Of a DNA stretch of 64,000 nt, positions 22,512-33,640 are shown piece by piece. The notes under the pieces are model-generated. The model made no database searches. It saw only the letters and a program-made list of their open reading frames with translations, and was not told the origin of the DNA. The stretch comes from Larix kaempferi. Lineage: Eukaryota; Streptophyta; Pinopsida; Pinales; Pinaceae. Position 1 is the first letter of the stretch. The number at the start of each line of letters is the position of its first letter. Both the position numbers and the translations under genes were made by a program. The DNA is taken from positions 8,132,001-8,196,000 of the forward strand of contig BSBM01000007.1 in the NCBI GenBank assembly GCA_027924585.1. The letters are read 5' to 3'.

Positions 22512-25500
22512 ATGGAATACTCTTCTTCAAAGCCTATCCTCACCCCATTCAATTATTTTGATTGGAAAGATGATATGGATATCATATTACGTTCAAAAGG
22601 TTACTACCGAGTCACTCTTGGTCTTGAATTGGAGCCAAACAATGTGTCAGATCGAACCAAACAATACAAAAAGCTTGATGAAGCTTATGGTCTTCTTTGT
22701 CTCTCCATCTCCAAGGATCTTCACTTCCATCTCAGCGGATTGAAGACTCCAAAAGCCATATGGGAGCAACTTGAAACACTATTCGGCAAGCAGGATGAGC
22801 TTAGGGCTTTTCAATTAGAGAATGAATTGATTGGCCTTAATCCTGAGAATTTCGAGACCATCAATGAATTCTTCACAAAATTCAAGAACTTGAACTTGCA
22901 ATTGAAGAACAGTGGTGTTATCAAAGAGGATAAACAGTTGATCCTCTCCATTCTAAGCAAGCTTGGGAAAGATTATTCGGTATTTGTCTCTACTTTCAAT
23001 TCCGGTTGGCTAACTACGCCGAATTGGAAGATGCCTACCTTGAATGCCTTCATTGAGTCCGTTACGAAAGAGCATGACAAGTTGATTCAAATGGGGTCCA
23101 TAAGCTCCAAAGATTCAGCCCTATTTGTTCAAGGACCCAAGATCTTGAATGGTAAAGGAAATCTAAAGAAGGAGAAGCCCAAATTCAAGCCTCACAAGCA
23201 AAAAGACAAAGGCAAGCAAATGGATGCACCATCCAGTTCGAAATCCAAGCAAAAGGGAAAAGAAGGTAACCAAAAATCTAAATGTACTTATTGTAACCGT
23301 GGCTTTCATCCCGAAAGTTCATGTATGAAGAAGACTATAGATCAAATGGCCCTCCTTTTGGAAAAGAACAACATAACCCTTCCTGACGGTGCAAGGAAGA
23401 AGGATCGGAATGACGATCATGAAAGAGGACGAGCACTCATGGAAACGGTTTCGAAGCCCACTACTCTCTTGATAGATTCGGGTGCATCAAATCATATGGC
23501 TGCAAATATTGATTCTTTTTCCTCATTCGATCCAAACAGCTCCATCCCCATCCATTTGGGAGATGACTCAAAAATTTCTTCAAAGGGCAAAGGTACGATT
23601 CATGTAGAACATGGATGCTTTCAGAATGTTCTCTATGTGCCTTCCTTAGCTTCGAATCTCCTTTCTGTGTATCAAATGACACATACTAGTGAACCAAAGC
23701 AAGTCACATTCAGCCCTAATACAGTTGAAATTTCTAATATCAAAAGTGGAAGACTAGTTGCGGTTGGAAAGGCAAACCACACTGCAAAATGCTACGAGTT
23801 TTCGCACTTTATTACGCTTGCAAAGCCCACTGCTCTTCGCACACATGGTAATGAGGTTAGTAGGCTTTGGCATGAAATATTTGGACATCTAAATTATAAG
23901 TATTTGCTGCTGCTATCGAATAAATCCATGGTAGATGGGTTTCCACAACTCCATTCCTCGAAGGGAATATGCACCGGTTGCATTATTGGGAAGCACCCCG
24001 AGCACAGATTCGACCGCGGCAAGGCTAGCAGAGCCTCTACTATTTTGGGATTGATCCATTCTGATATTAGTGGTCCGCTGCCCCATATGTCATTAAATGG
24101 TTCAAGATATGTTTTGACATTTATTGACGATTTTTCCCGCTTTACATGGGTATTCTTTCTCAAAAACAAGTCAGAAGTGCTTGGAAAATTCAAGGATTTT
24201 AAGGCTTCTGTTGAGACCACCACTGAGAGCAAGATCAAAGCTCTTATATCTGATAATGGTGGGGAATATATCAAGTCCGAGTTGCTGCAACTTTGTGCCC
24301 AAAGCAGAATTAAGATCCAACATACAGTTCCCTACACACCCTAGCAGAACGGTGTAGCGGAAAGGAAAAATCGGTCACTGAAAGAGATGGCTACATGCAT
24401 GATTGAATCGAAAGGTTTGGTTGCAAAGATTTGGGCTGAAGCAATCAATGTTGTTGCATACATACAAAACCATGTTCCACATTCATCCGTGAAAGGTATG
24501 ACTTCTTTCGAAGCATTCTTTCGTCACAAACCGGATGTGTCAAATTTGAGAGTTTTTGGCTCTACTGCATGGGCTAGAATTCCTTCTGAGAAGAGACGAG
24601 CTTTGGATCCACAAAGTATCGAGTGCATATTGATAGGATATGGGGAAGAATCAAAAGCATATAAACTCATGGATATCAGATCTAAAAAGATATTCATAGA
24701 GCGCAGTGTGCAGTTTGAAGAACCGCTTCAAGAATTGCAACTAGTTGAGGAGAAAACTGCCGATTCACCACCTTCACCAGAAGAAGATTCGAGCAGCGAT
24801 AATGAAGGTATGAGTTCTAATATTTCTGATATTGTAGCAGCATATGATGATCATGACATATCAGGTTCGGAATCCGACCATTATGATCCCCCTCAGTTAC
24901 CAAAGTGGGCCCAAAACACTCTACAATCTGCTGGTTCGAATCTTGGAAATCTTGCTGATCCGAGACGAACAAGAGGAGACTTTCAAAGAGCAGGTATGGC
25001 TCTTTCTATTGATGATCCATTTCTTGCTGAGACTTGTTATTTGATGGCTGGTTCAGATCCTACATCATACTATTCTGCTCATCGAGATCCGAGATGGAAA
25101 AGTGCCATGGATGAAGAGTACAGTTCTCTTCAAAAGAACAATACATGGGAGCTAGTTTCTCTTCCACCTGGAAGAAAATTAGTGAAGTGTAAATGGGTCT
25201 ACCGTACTAAAGTTGCTGCTGATCGAACTATCAGCAAATATAAAGCAATTTTGGTGGCAAAAGGTTTTTCCCAAGTCCAAGGAGTGGACTACACAGAGAC
25301 CTTTGCACCGGTTGCAAAGATGGATTCCATCCGCCTTGTTTTAGCTATTGCCGCATCCAAGCACTGGGAAGTGCACCACATGGATGTGAAGAGTGCATTT
25401 TTACATGAAGACCTTGCTGAAGAGGTCTATATGCAGTAGCCAGAGGGTTATAAATCAGATCCATCATTGGTTTGTATATTGAAGAAATCTTTGTACGGGT

Positions 25501-26591
25501 TAAAACAGGCCCCAAGAGCTTGGTACGCAAAGATGGACTCCTTCCTTCTTTCTCAGAATTTCCAAAGATGCAAATCTGATCCGAATGTCTATCTTCAGCG
25601 AGTTAAAGGTAATTTGTTGGTTATTGTACTTTAGTTTGATGATCTGCTTATTACTGGTAGCACACTTACTTCAATAAACAAGCTAAAATCTGCCTTAAAT
25701 CTAGCTTTTGACATGAGCGATTTGGGCTTGCTGAGTCATTTTTTGGGCTTGGAGATAGCTCAAAATTTTGATGGGATCACTATATCTCAGCAAAAATATG
25801 CTTCCGACCTGTTATTGAAGTTTAATATGGCTGAATGTAAGGCAGCCCCGTTCCCATTCCTCTCAAGAATCAGTCTTGAGGAGGGAGATTCCACACCGCT
25901 TGCAGATTGCAGTATGTATCGACAGTTGATTGGTTCACTACTTTATTTGACACATTCACGGCCTGATATCTCATATGCCGTGAGTGCCGTGTCAAGATAT
26001 ATGCAGCAGCCACATGAGCTTCATTGGCGAGCAGCCAAGCGGATCTTGCAGTATGTGCAAGGTACGAGACAGTTTGGCATACACTATGCTGCAGATTCTG
26101 AGCTAGATTTCATTGGTTTTACTGATTCAGATTGGGCAGGTGATAGCATTGATCGGAAGTCCACTTCCGGTTATGTTTTCATGATTGGTCATGGTGCTAT
26201 TTGCTGGTCCAGCAAAAAGCAAGCAGCCATTGCACTTTCTTCAGCAGAGGCAGAGTATCGAGGGGCAGTCAATGCTTGTATTCAGGCAGTTTGGTTGCAG
26301 GGTATTCTTTCCGAGTTTGGTTTTGGTGGCACTACTTCGACTGTCCTATTTTGTGACAATCAAAGTGCTATCAAGATCTCCACAGATCCAGTTCAGCGGC
26401 AGAGGACCAAACACATTGAGATTCATATGCACTACATTCGACAGTTGGTGCATGACCGCACCATCATTCTGCAATATTTCCCTACTGATGAGCAAATTGC
26501 AGACATCTTCACCAAGAGCTTCACTGAGAAGAAGTTCTCTTACCTCCGTTCACTGTTGGGGGCGAGTTCCATCATGGTGGAGACAGATTGA
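22512..26591 (+). pseudogene. Copia Gag-Pol polyprotein, one frame with three TAG codons
   Basis: The ATG at 22512 opens a 1359-codon frame ending at the TGA at 26589. An upstream in-frame ATG at 22311 adds 67 residues without domain support. Domains in order: a UBN2-type Gag; a zinc knuckle with intact C-x2-C-x4-H-x4-C spacing (CTYCNRGFHPESSC); an aspartic protease with LLIDSGASNHM; an integrase with an H...H and CTGC zinc site and D, DNGGE and E catalytic positions; reverse transcriptase; and RNase H ending in TKHIEIHMHYIRQ and DIFTKS. TAG interrupts it at 24342-24344 (within TP-Q-QNGVAERK), 25437-25439 (before PEGY) and 25632-25634 (in place of Tyr before FDDLL, next to the polymerase active site). 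No frameshift exists. The first two fit a CAG to TAG transition. Without readthrough only Gag, protease and part of integrase could be made. Confidence 0.95.
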
Positions 26592-26607
26592 TTCATTATT
26601 ATGCTTT

Positions 26608-26767
26608 AGCTTGAGGGGGGGCTTTCTTCCCACTGGGTTTTCCCTCTTTCCTCACTTAGTTTATTTTCAGCATTTTTTGGATTATTGTATTGGGGTGACC
26701 TTTGGTCTTAGTTACCAGGGCCCCACATTATTTTAGTTGGCACATCATAGTCTAGCTTGAGGGGGGG
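26608..26767 (+). promoter_or_regulatory. Polypurine tract (26754-26767) with an upstream duplicate (26608-26621)
   Basis: AGCTTGAGGGGGGG-like tracts occur twice: directly before the 3' LTR, where the plus-strand primer is expected, and again 146 bp upstream just after the gag-pol stop. Between them lies a block (about 26681-26723) that is nearly identical to the non-autonomous element at 41249-41293. Confidence 0.85.
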
Positions 26768-27532
26768 TGTTCGGATATCCACATCATCTATTTCAGGATA
26801 CATCATCTATTTCAGGATCCTGCATGATCTATTTCAGGATATGCAGAATCTAGGGTTTTGCATGCACCTGCATGCACTTGCATGCATTTCAGTCACCAGT
26901 TTGATGCCTCCAGCACCTTATCCACCTTCTTCTAGCACCCGGGAGCCACTTACTACAGAGTTTTAGCCCTCCTAAGCTGAAAGGCGCCCTCTTCTCACCT
27001 ACTGCCAGAGAAGGGCGCACTTGTTCACCTACCACTGCAGATTCACTTCAGTTACATTCAGTTAGCTCCGATTCTCCCTGATTTGAGGCTAGTTTCACTC
27101 CCGACTGACTGTTTCACCTCCGATTGACCTCCAGTTTGATTAGGTGACTTGTTCTGACTTCAGTTAGCCTCCCATGCGCCCCCCACTGAGCCTCCAGATC
27201 CTATATCAGTCCTACACACTTCAGTTACATTTATTATACTCAGTTAGACTCAGATTGACACCTGGATGACTGGTTGTTGTGATTGATGAGCACCACCGGT
27301 GATTGATGAGGACTCCTAGACAGAGTCAAGCTACTCCATTCAGTGATTCGAATGACCTCCTTAGGCAATTCGAATTGCTCAGTCATTGTGACAGTTTGTA
27401 TTGTAATTCATTCACCCTTTCTGGGATAGAGAGCACTGCTGCATGTTTTGCACAGTTTTGCACCATATTTTCTATGTTCATCTGTTGTGATTGATTTACT
27501 TGTTCATTAGATCTGCTGTGACTAATTTTACA
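26768..27532 (+). repeat. 3' LTR of the copia element
   Basis: 765 bp, TGTTCGG...TTTTACA, about 99.3 % identical by eye to the 5' LTR. It is followed by the target duplication GGTTT. Confidence 0.95.
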
Positions 27533-27906
27533 GGTTTCAGAGTTCTGTAACAAAAATTTGTCCTCCCTTTGTTACTCTTTTTCATAAGTTTCAGTCATGC
27601 TCTGGAAATGAGGTATGCTATAACTTTAGTGGAGGGTTTTGGTTTTTATTTTGATGTGGGTTTTGTTATCTGTTGTTTTGTTATGGGTTTCAAAGCTATG
27701 GTAGCAAAAAAATTAAATGCCCTCAAAGTACCCAAAAACATCATCACTGGAAATGATGAAGAATTTGATAAATATATTCTAACTGAAACACAAGTAAACG
27801 TGCACTACAAGAAACATAACTTAATCTGGGGTAGCCAAATGCTGCCAAATCACATTTCTCATTCACAAAACAACATTTAGTCAGGGATATAATTTCCAAT
27901 CATTTA
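27533..27906. other. Short unassigned interval between two retroelements
   Basis: An open frame (27569-27880) has no recognised domain. It ends about where Ty3 reverse transcriptase sequence starts, so the 5' breakpoint of that truncated element is near 27885. Confidence 0.4.
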
Positions 27907-28908
27907 ATGCTTTTCGGTTTGACGAATGCACCCACCAACTTCATGTGCATGATGAACAACGTTTTCAGTATGTACCTTGACAAGTTTGTTCTAGTCTTCA
28001 TAGACGATATCCTGATCTATTCCAAGAATGAAGAAGAACATGAAGAACACCTCCAAATAGTCCTACGGACACTATGAGAACATCAGCTTTACGCAAAGTT
28101 TAGTAAGTGTGATTTCTATAGACCTCAGATACAATACTTAGGACACATCATTTCCGATAAGGGAATAGCAGGTGATCTCGAAAAGATCAAGGCTATCGAG
28201 GAATGGCCCACACCTACTTGTGTTTTTGACATATGATCATTCCTACGTTTAGCCGTATATTATCGAAAGTTCATTGAGAACTTCTCTCGAATCGCTTGTC
28301 CCATGACCATTTACAGAAGAAAACCAGTAAGCTCATCTGGACAGACTTATGCTAGGGCCAAATTTACTAAAAGACTTGGAACAACTAGTCTCCAAGGTTA
28401 AACTGAATTTAAAAGAGGCACAAGACTGCCAAAAGAGTTATGTGGACAAGAAAAGAAAGGACAAAGACTACCAAGTCGGAGAACATGTCTTCCTAAGAAT
28501 AAAGGCGAAATGAAGCTCATTGAGCCTAGGGCATTGGGTAAACTAGCCCTAAGGTTTTGTGGACCTTTTGAAATATTGGGCAAGAAGGGCCCAGTAGCGT
28601 ATGAGTTAGCCCTACCAGCACATATAAAAGTTCATAATTTTTTTCATGCTTCTTTATTAAATAAATATGTATACGATACTAAACATGTTATTGATTGGTC
28701 CTTATTACAGGTGGAGCCTGAAGGGGAGTTCACGCCAGAACCACTCCACATTCTGGACAAGAGAGAGGTCCAGCTTAGGAGGAGGACCATTACTCAACTA
28801 AAAGTGCAATGGAGGCACTTTGGACTAGATGAGATTACTTGGGAGAATGAGGCTACCATGAGAGAAGCATACCCCACCTTGTTTCATGATTCCATTCCTA
28901 TTCCCTAG
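27907..28908 (+). pseudogene. Ty3 chromovirus pol remnant: reverse transcriptase joined to integrase C-terminus and chromodomain
   Basis: The first part encodes the Ty3/gypsy reverse transcriptase core: [15 protein letters not shown], the FIDD catalytic box in [12 protein letters not shown], then LGHIISDKGI. Stop codons occur near 28074 and 28232, each fitting CGA to TGA. After about 28330 the sequence jumps to the integrase C-terminal region (AQDCQKSYVDKK, VGEHVFLR, RFCGPFEIL, VHNFFHASLL). It then reads to a chromodomain-like end (VQWRHFGLDEITWENEATM) and a stop at 28906-28908. RNase H and the integrase core are deleted, as is everything upstream (gag, protease). The chromodomain places it among chromoviruses, where it guides integration to heterochromatin. 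Downstream come a polypurine tract and the 3' LTR. Confidence 0.88.
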
Positions 28909-28931
28909 AAACACTGAGATGGTGTTGTTCT

Positions 28932-28943
28932 AAACAGGGGGGA
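28932..28943 (+). promoter_or_regulatory. Polypurine tract of the Ty3 element
   Basis: AAACAGGGGGGA directly precedes the LTR start TGTAATATCCC. Confidence 0.8.
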
Positions 28944-31900
28944 TGTAATATCCCAACTTTTTGACTAACTTTGTTATGATGTTATATTGGGCCACGGCCC
29001 CAGCATATGTGATTTAGTATTTTGGCATAACATTAGCATGTTTTGAATTATCCTTTCGTGAGTTGATATATTGGGCATGGACCCTGATTTGTTTCATTGT
29101 TGAATATAACCTCGGCAGGAAAGCCTGAACAAATAAACTTATGTTGTATTATGAGAATTGGTTACAAATTATGATATATTGAGATTTCCTCTTTTGTTAC
29201 ATTATGTTGTGTAGAGCATGACTCATATGGATGATTATGTAGTGTGTTGAGCGTGGAATCAAAAACAAACAAATGACCTATTTACTGGGCCTAAGCCCCG
29301 ATGTATCTAGAGGACTCTTGTTACGTACTGGGCCTAAGCCCCAAGGTACGTTGAGTGTTGGGTATAAACCTTGGAGCACTCCAAGCTTGAAAGAAATGAT
29401 TACTGGATCCGAGGCCACTTAAATATCCTAGATGTGAGAGTGTTGAGTTAAAAGTCTCTGAAGAGCACTCGGGGTTACTAGCTCTCAAGTGTTGAGTCGC
29501 GAAGACTCTGAATAGCACTTATGTGTTTTATCACAACTATTCGACTTGATTAAATAAATCTTATTATCATAAAAAACTGCAGGAACTATCATGTTAAAAC
29601 GAGGGAATCAGACATGCAAAGGGAGAGGCTAGAGGTGCCTTTACCAGCTTACCAAGACCATCCAAAGAAGTGGACCCTTTCCTTAAAAAGAATTAAAAGA
29701 AGCATCATGTGAAAAAAATGTTTGAAGGCCACAAAGCTAAATATTATTATTAGGAGCTTTCAATAATAATATTGTTATTAATTATATATTCCTTTATAAA
29801 TGTTTACTCTTTTATATATATATATATATTTATGCATAAGTGGGCTGCCACTTACTAAATATTATTTATTTATATTTAGATGGTATTGTAATTATTATAT
29901 TATTATTATTATAAAAAGATTAAAGATAAAAAAAAAAACACTTTAATCAAACAAAGTTGAGAAGTCCTAGTTCCAAAAATAACTAGCAGTTAAGTTAACA
30001 AATACTCTTTTATAATTTAAATTATTTTAAAGAAACCAGTAAATTCTAACAGTCCTAATTCAATATTGTCCTACTTAAGGAGGACAGACCCCAAAATTTG
30101 GGGGATATTTTTCTTTGAGTATTATGATTTCAAGAGAAACTATCTGTTCCAAGAAGTGAACCCTTCCCACCTCAATTTTCCATATCTGAACCAACTACAC
30201 ATCTAAGGCCTCTACCTCTCACTTTGCATGTCAAAACCAGCTCGGGGGGATTCATATTGAACCAGGAACAGTTGTGGAATCATGGTTGGGAGGAACGTGG
30301 TAGTCCCAAAGTCATCCATTCCAAGATCAATTATCAGGTCAACTGAAGGTTCAGTAGTCTTTCATTAACCAGTTGGCTGAGTGTGCAAGTCATTACAAGC
30401 AGGAGCAAGCTACAGGAATAAGCAGGTATGAAAATCTTATAAGACCTTCAACTAGTTAATTTCTCTTCTGAATGAAATGTTACAATAGTATTGTTCTCTA
30501 TATCAGTTTTAAATCTAAGAATTGCCCAAAATCTCAAGGCATTGACTAGCAGGTCTAGCCAGCTAGCCTTTGCTATTCAAACGCATTTCCAGTTCGGGGA
30601 TTGTTAAGTATTGTTTTAATTCGTCGAAGCTATTTTCATTTTTGTTCCCTTATCTGTCAATATATTTTAGATCAGAAATGCAGCATGTTTATCTAACCAC
30701 TGAATTCGAAATTCTTTTAGTAGAAAATGTTAGTCACAATGCTAAACAATTCAAAGACCCAGTTATACAAGTTTATAGCTAAAAACGCAGTCATCATTCT
30801 TTGTAGGTATCCTATATGTTCCCATTTAAAAAAAAAGACTGATATATATCCATCACCAATCTAAATAGTTTCTTTCTTTTCTTTTTAAAAACCATACATA
30901 TACCACATTTAAAACGAAGACAGTAGATAGGATAGAGATCGTTATATACTCATACACACTTTTCTTTTCCAATGAAAAACATGCATCATACATAGCTATC
31001 GCTACCAATCATCACCCTAGTACATCGAGGAAACATAGAACTTTTACAAACACCCAGACCCTAGCACTCTATCAAATCAAGAATTAATACCAACCAATAT
31101 GCAGTACAAATCAACGGTGATTAGAAGTGCTAGAAAGTTACAAATGCAAACGCCTATCGAAAACAGAGGTCAAGGGTTGAATCCCATGGATTTGTCACGC
31201 CCAAAAACTTGTAAGTATTTCCTATAGGATCCATTGTCCCCAAACAAAACAAAATGCTACGTATAGCCTTTAAAACCCTCTCCATATAAGTATCCATTCT
31301 ATCAATGCAAACAGTAAGTAAATCGAGACCATCTTACTCAAAGCCTAACCACTTTACTGAAACAGAGGTGCAGAGAACCTCATTCAATCTCCTATGTTTC
31401 CACAAGAAACTCATCATGTACACAGAGGCATCATAGTACTATTCAACTCAGTTAGCAAGCAAAATGAAACCAACACACAAATCCTAGCTATGTTTCCAAA
31501 CTGAAGGTGCCAAAGACCTTTTATCATTTAGACATTTTTGCACAACAGTTATAAATTACCCAGAAACTCCATAGTATTAGAATCGAATCAGTACAGACTT
31601 AAGTTCGTGTTCTCACACAGAGAAAAATAGAAATGTGCCATTTGGAACCATTACAACTATACATTCCTGGTAGGAGACATATCCTTTCTCCAAAACAAAA
31701 TAGCATTACATTGTACAGGAAATTTGAAAAGTTGAGCAACCACATAGACCCAACATCATACATAGGCCCTTCTTACATCACAGACTTAGTTGTGTATTAA
31801 AATCTTAAGTTACATTTGAAACCCCACTTTTCCTGGTCTAGCCAGTAGGTGACCAACAAACTCCCCAAGGTGAATCAGTAAGCCAAGGGCTTACGGGGGC

Positions 31901-33141
31901 CTCCATTCCAAGACAGGACAAGACACATACATACATCATCATAGGTGTGAGAGGTAGGGAAACAAGTGGGTAAGCTGGACTTACCAATACCCTAGCCACG
32001 CCTACAGCACCATGAACCATCGCAGCTCCCATACCAAAGCCTTTATCACCTACCATTACAACAAGTAGTACCAGTTAGTCAACCCTGCGATTTTAAATCA
32101 AAAGAAGGAAGGTCAAATTACTATAGCACGAAGTTGTTCTTACCTGTTAGAAATATGACATTCACGCCATAGTCGAGCTCCACACATGCTGAGTGCACTG
32201 ACCACGAGCATTGCTCGGGTCAGGGCACCCACATAGCCACCTTATGAATGAAGTGCAGAACCAGAAAGACTAACAACAAGTTGCAAACCAGACTAAGGCA
32301 AAAACCCCAAATGCTACCAAACCCTTGATGACAATCTGTCTCCCATTTCGCATTAAAAGTGCAGTTATTGCCACACTAACCCTGTCATAGTGGAGGCTCG
32401 ATTCTTTGTACAAAGACTATAGTATAATTGTAGAACCTTAGTCATGTTTCCATGTAATTACATGGTGTCTCATTACCACCACCTTTTCGCTAGCAGACCC
32501 CTTTTTATTTATTTTTGCGCCTAGTAGCATGGCCCCTCCATTTGGGTTGTCCCCCCATTTTAAACATCACACTTAGTACCTCTTAACAATTCTTTAGAGA
32601 TTGGACAATTCTCTAGGATAGGACAATCGTAGGAAATACACTTGCAAATACAAGTACAAAAGATGACATTAGCATAATGTTAAGTAAGTCCAACAACCAC
32701 TAAGCTTACCCGTACCTCACAGCAACCCTGCCGGAGTACGTAATTACCTTTCCTGGAGTGTTACAACACCCACCATGGGAGCAACATCTCCTCAACAAAG
32801 GGAATATTACCTGAAGGTACCATCCAGATAGCTCATCATACATTCACGTACATTCTTTTAAAAATAGTGAGAAAGCGCAGTAATATAGTTACGTTAGTAG
32901 ATATACATGCATAAACAGGAATACATTATCCTTTTTAAATCCACATTCGCTTCCACAGAAATTGAAATATAAACAGTTAGAACTTATGATTTTCAGGAAA
33001 CTTAGAATTCTTTTATATATGCAATGAGCAATTACATATTCTTTCCTTATTAAAATTGACATACGACTCTTTTATTTCAAATAGTACTTAATAAAGGGAC
33101 AGGAATTTTTTTTAAATTTTTTCTATTTTGGGGACATTACA
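28944..33141 (+). repeat. 4198-bp 3' LTR of the Ty3 chromovirus
   Basis: It starts TGTAATATCCC after the polypurine tract and ends GGGGACATTACA at 33141, where sequence switches at once to a RanGAP gene fragment. Parts are recognisably similar, in reverse orientation, to the LTR at 57780-61996: for example 'GAGTTAAAAGTCTCTGAAGA' near 29455, the CTACTTAAGGAGG...TTTGGGGGAT block near 30075, and 'CTCGGGGGGAT' near 30243. The short frames inside are not genes. The 5 bases after it (TGCAT, 33142-33146) should be the target duplication, but the 5' partner is lost with the truncated 5' end. Confidence 0.85.
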
Positions 33142-33640
33142 TGCATTGTCAGAAAGATTCAAGGACCTCAATACACACCCTTATAAAATAGATGAAAATA
33201 TGGCCATTACCTGAAGGGCCTCGTCCTCGCTTCTTCCCGCGATGAAATCTTAAAGATCAACATTAGACAGATTTCTCTGAACTTCCATCAAGACTCTCTC
33301 TGCAACACGAGCAGCATTGAGACCAAAGTTTCGGTTGCTGAAGCATATCTTTGTATAACCATTATCTTCCTATACTAATGGCCTCAGGAGCTCCTCGGCA
33401 AGGGGTCCATCCACAAATCCTCGATCACCTGTTGATATATCAAAGATGGTCTCCTTGACTGCAATAGTTTCAACCCTCAGTTCCTTCTCAAGCTCTTGTT
33501 TCTGGCTTGTGGGTCCTCACTTAAGGGCCTCTAGCATGAGTCTACCAGCTTCTCTTGCATAAAATTGCACCACAGAGATATCATCCAAATTGGGTTCCTT
33601 GGCTTCATAGTCACTCCCGCCAATTTTTCTTTTCTTATGC
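33142..33640 (-). pseudogene. RanGAP (Ran GTPase-activating protein) gene fragment, cut by the Ty3 LTR
   Basis: Reading leftwards on the minus strand from 33640, one frame encodes AKEPNLDDISVVQFYAREAG, ETIFDISTGDRGFVDGP, GYTKICFSNRNFGLNAARVA, DFIAGRSEDEALQ and LRSLNLSDNA. This follows plant RanGAP from just after the WPP domain into the first leucine-rich repeats, in the right order and without an intron. In-frame stops occur after EALK, after RPLV, after NVDL and after SSIL, so it is dead. The match stops exactly at 33141/33142, where the chromovirus LTR is inserted; the repeats and acidic tail should lie beyond its lost 5' end and were not found. RanGAP stimulates GTP hydrolysis by Ran in nuclear transport. 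Confidence 0.85.

Larger units (their letters stand above)
21326..27532 (+). mobile_element. Complete Ty1/copia retrotransposon
   Basis: Two 765-bp LTRs (21326-22090, 26768-27532) begin TGTTCGG and end TTTTACA. They are flanked by a perfect 5-bp target duplication GGTTT (21321-21325 and 27533-27537). A primer-binding site, a single gag-pol frame and a polypurine tract lie between them. By eye the LTRs differ at about five positions, so the insertion is young compared with its surroundings. The order protease, integrase, reverse transcriptase, RNase H is that of Ty1/copia. The gag-pol frame carries three TAG codons, so this copy is probably not autonomous unless they are read through. Confidence 0.97.
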
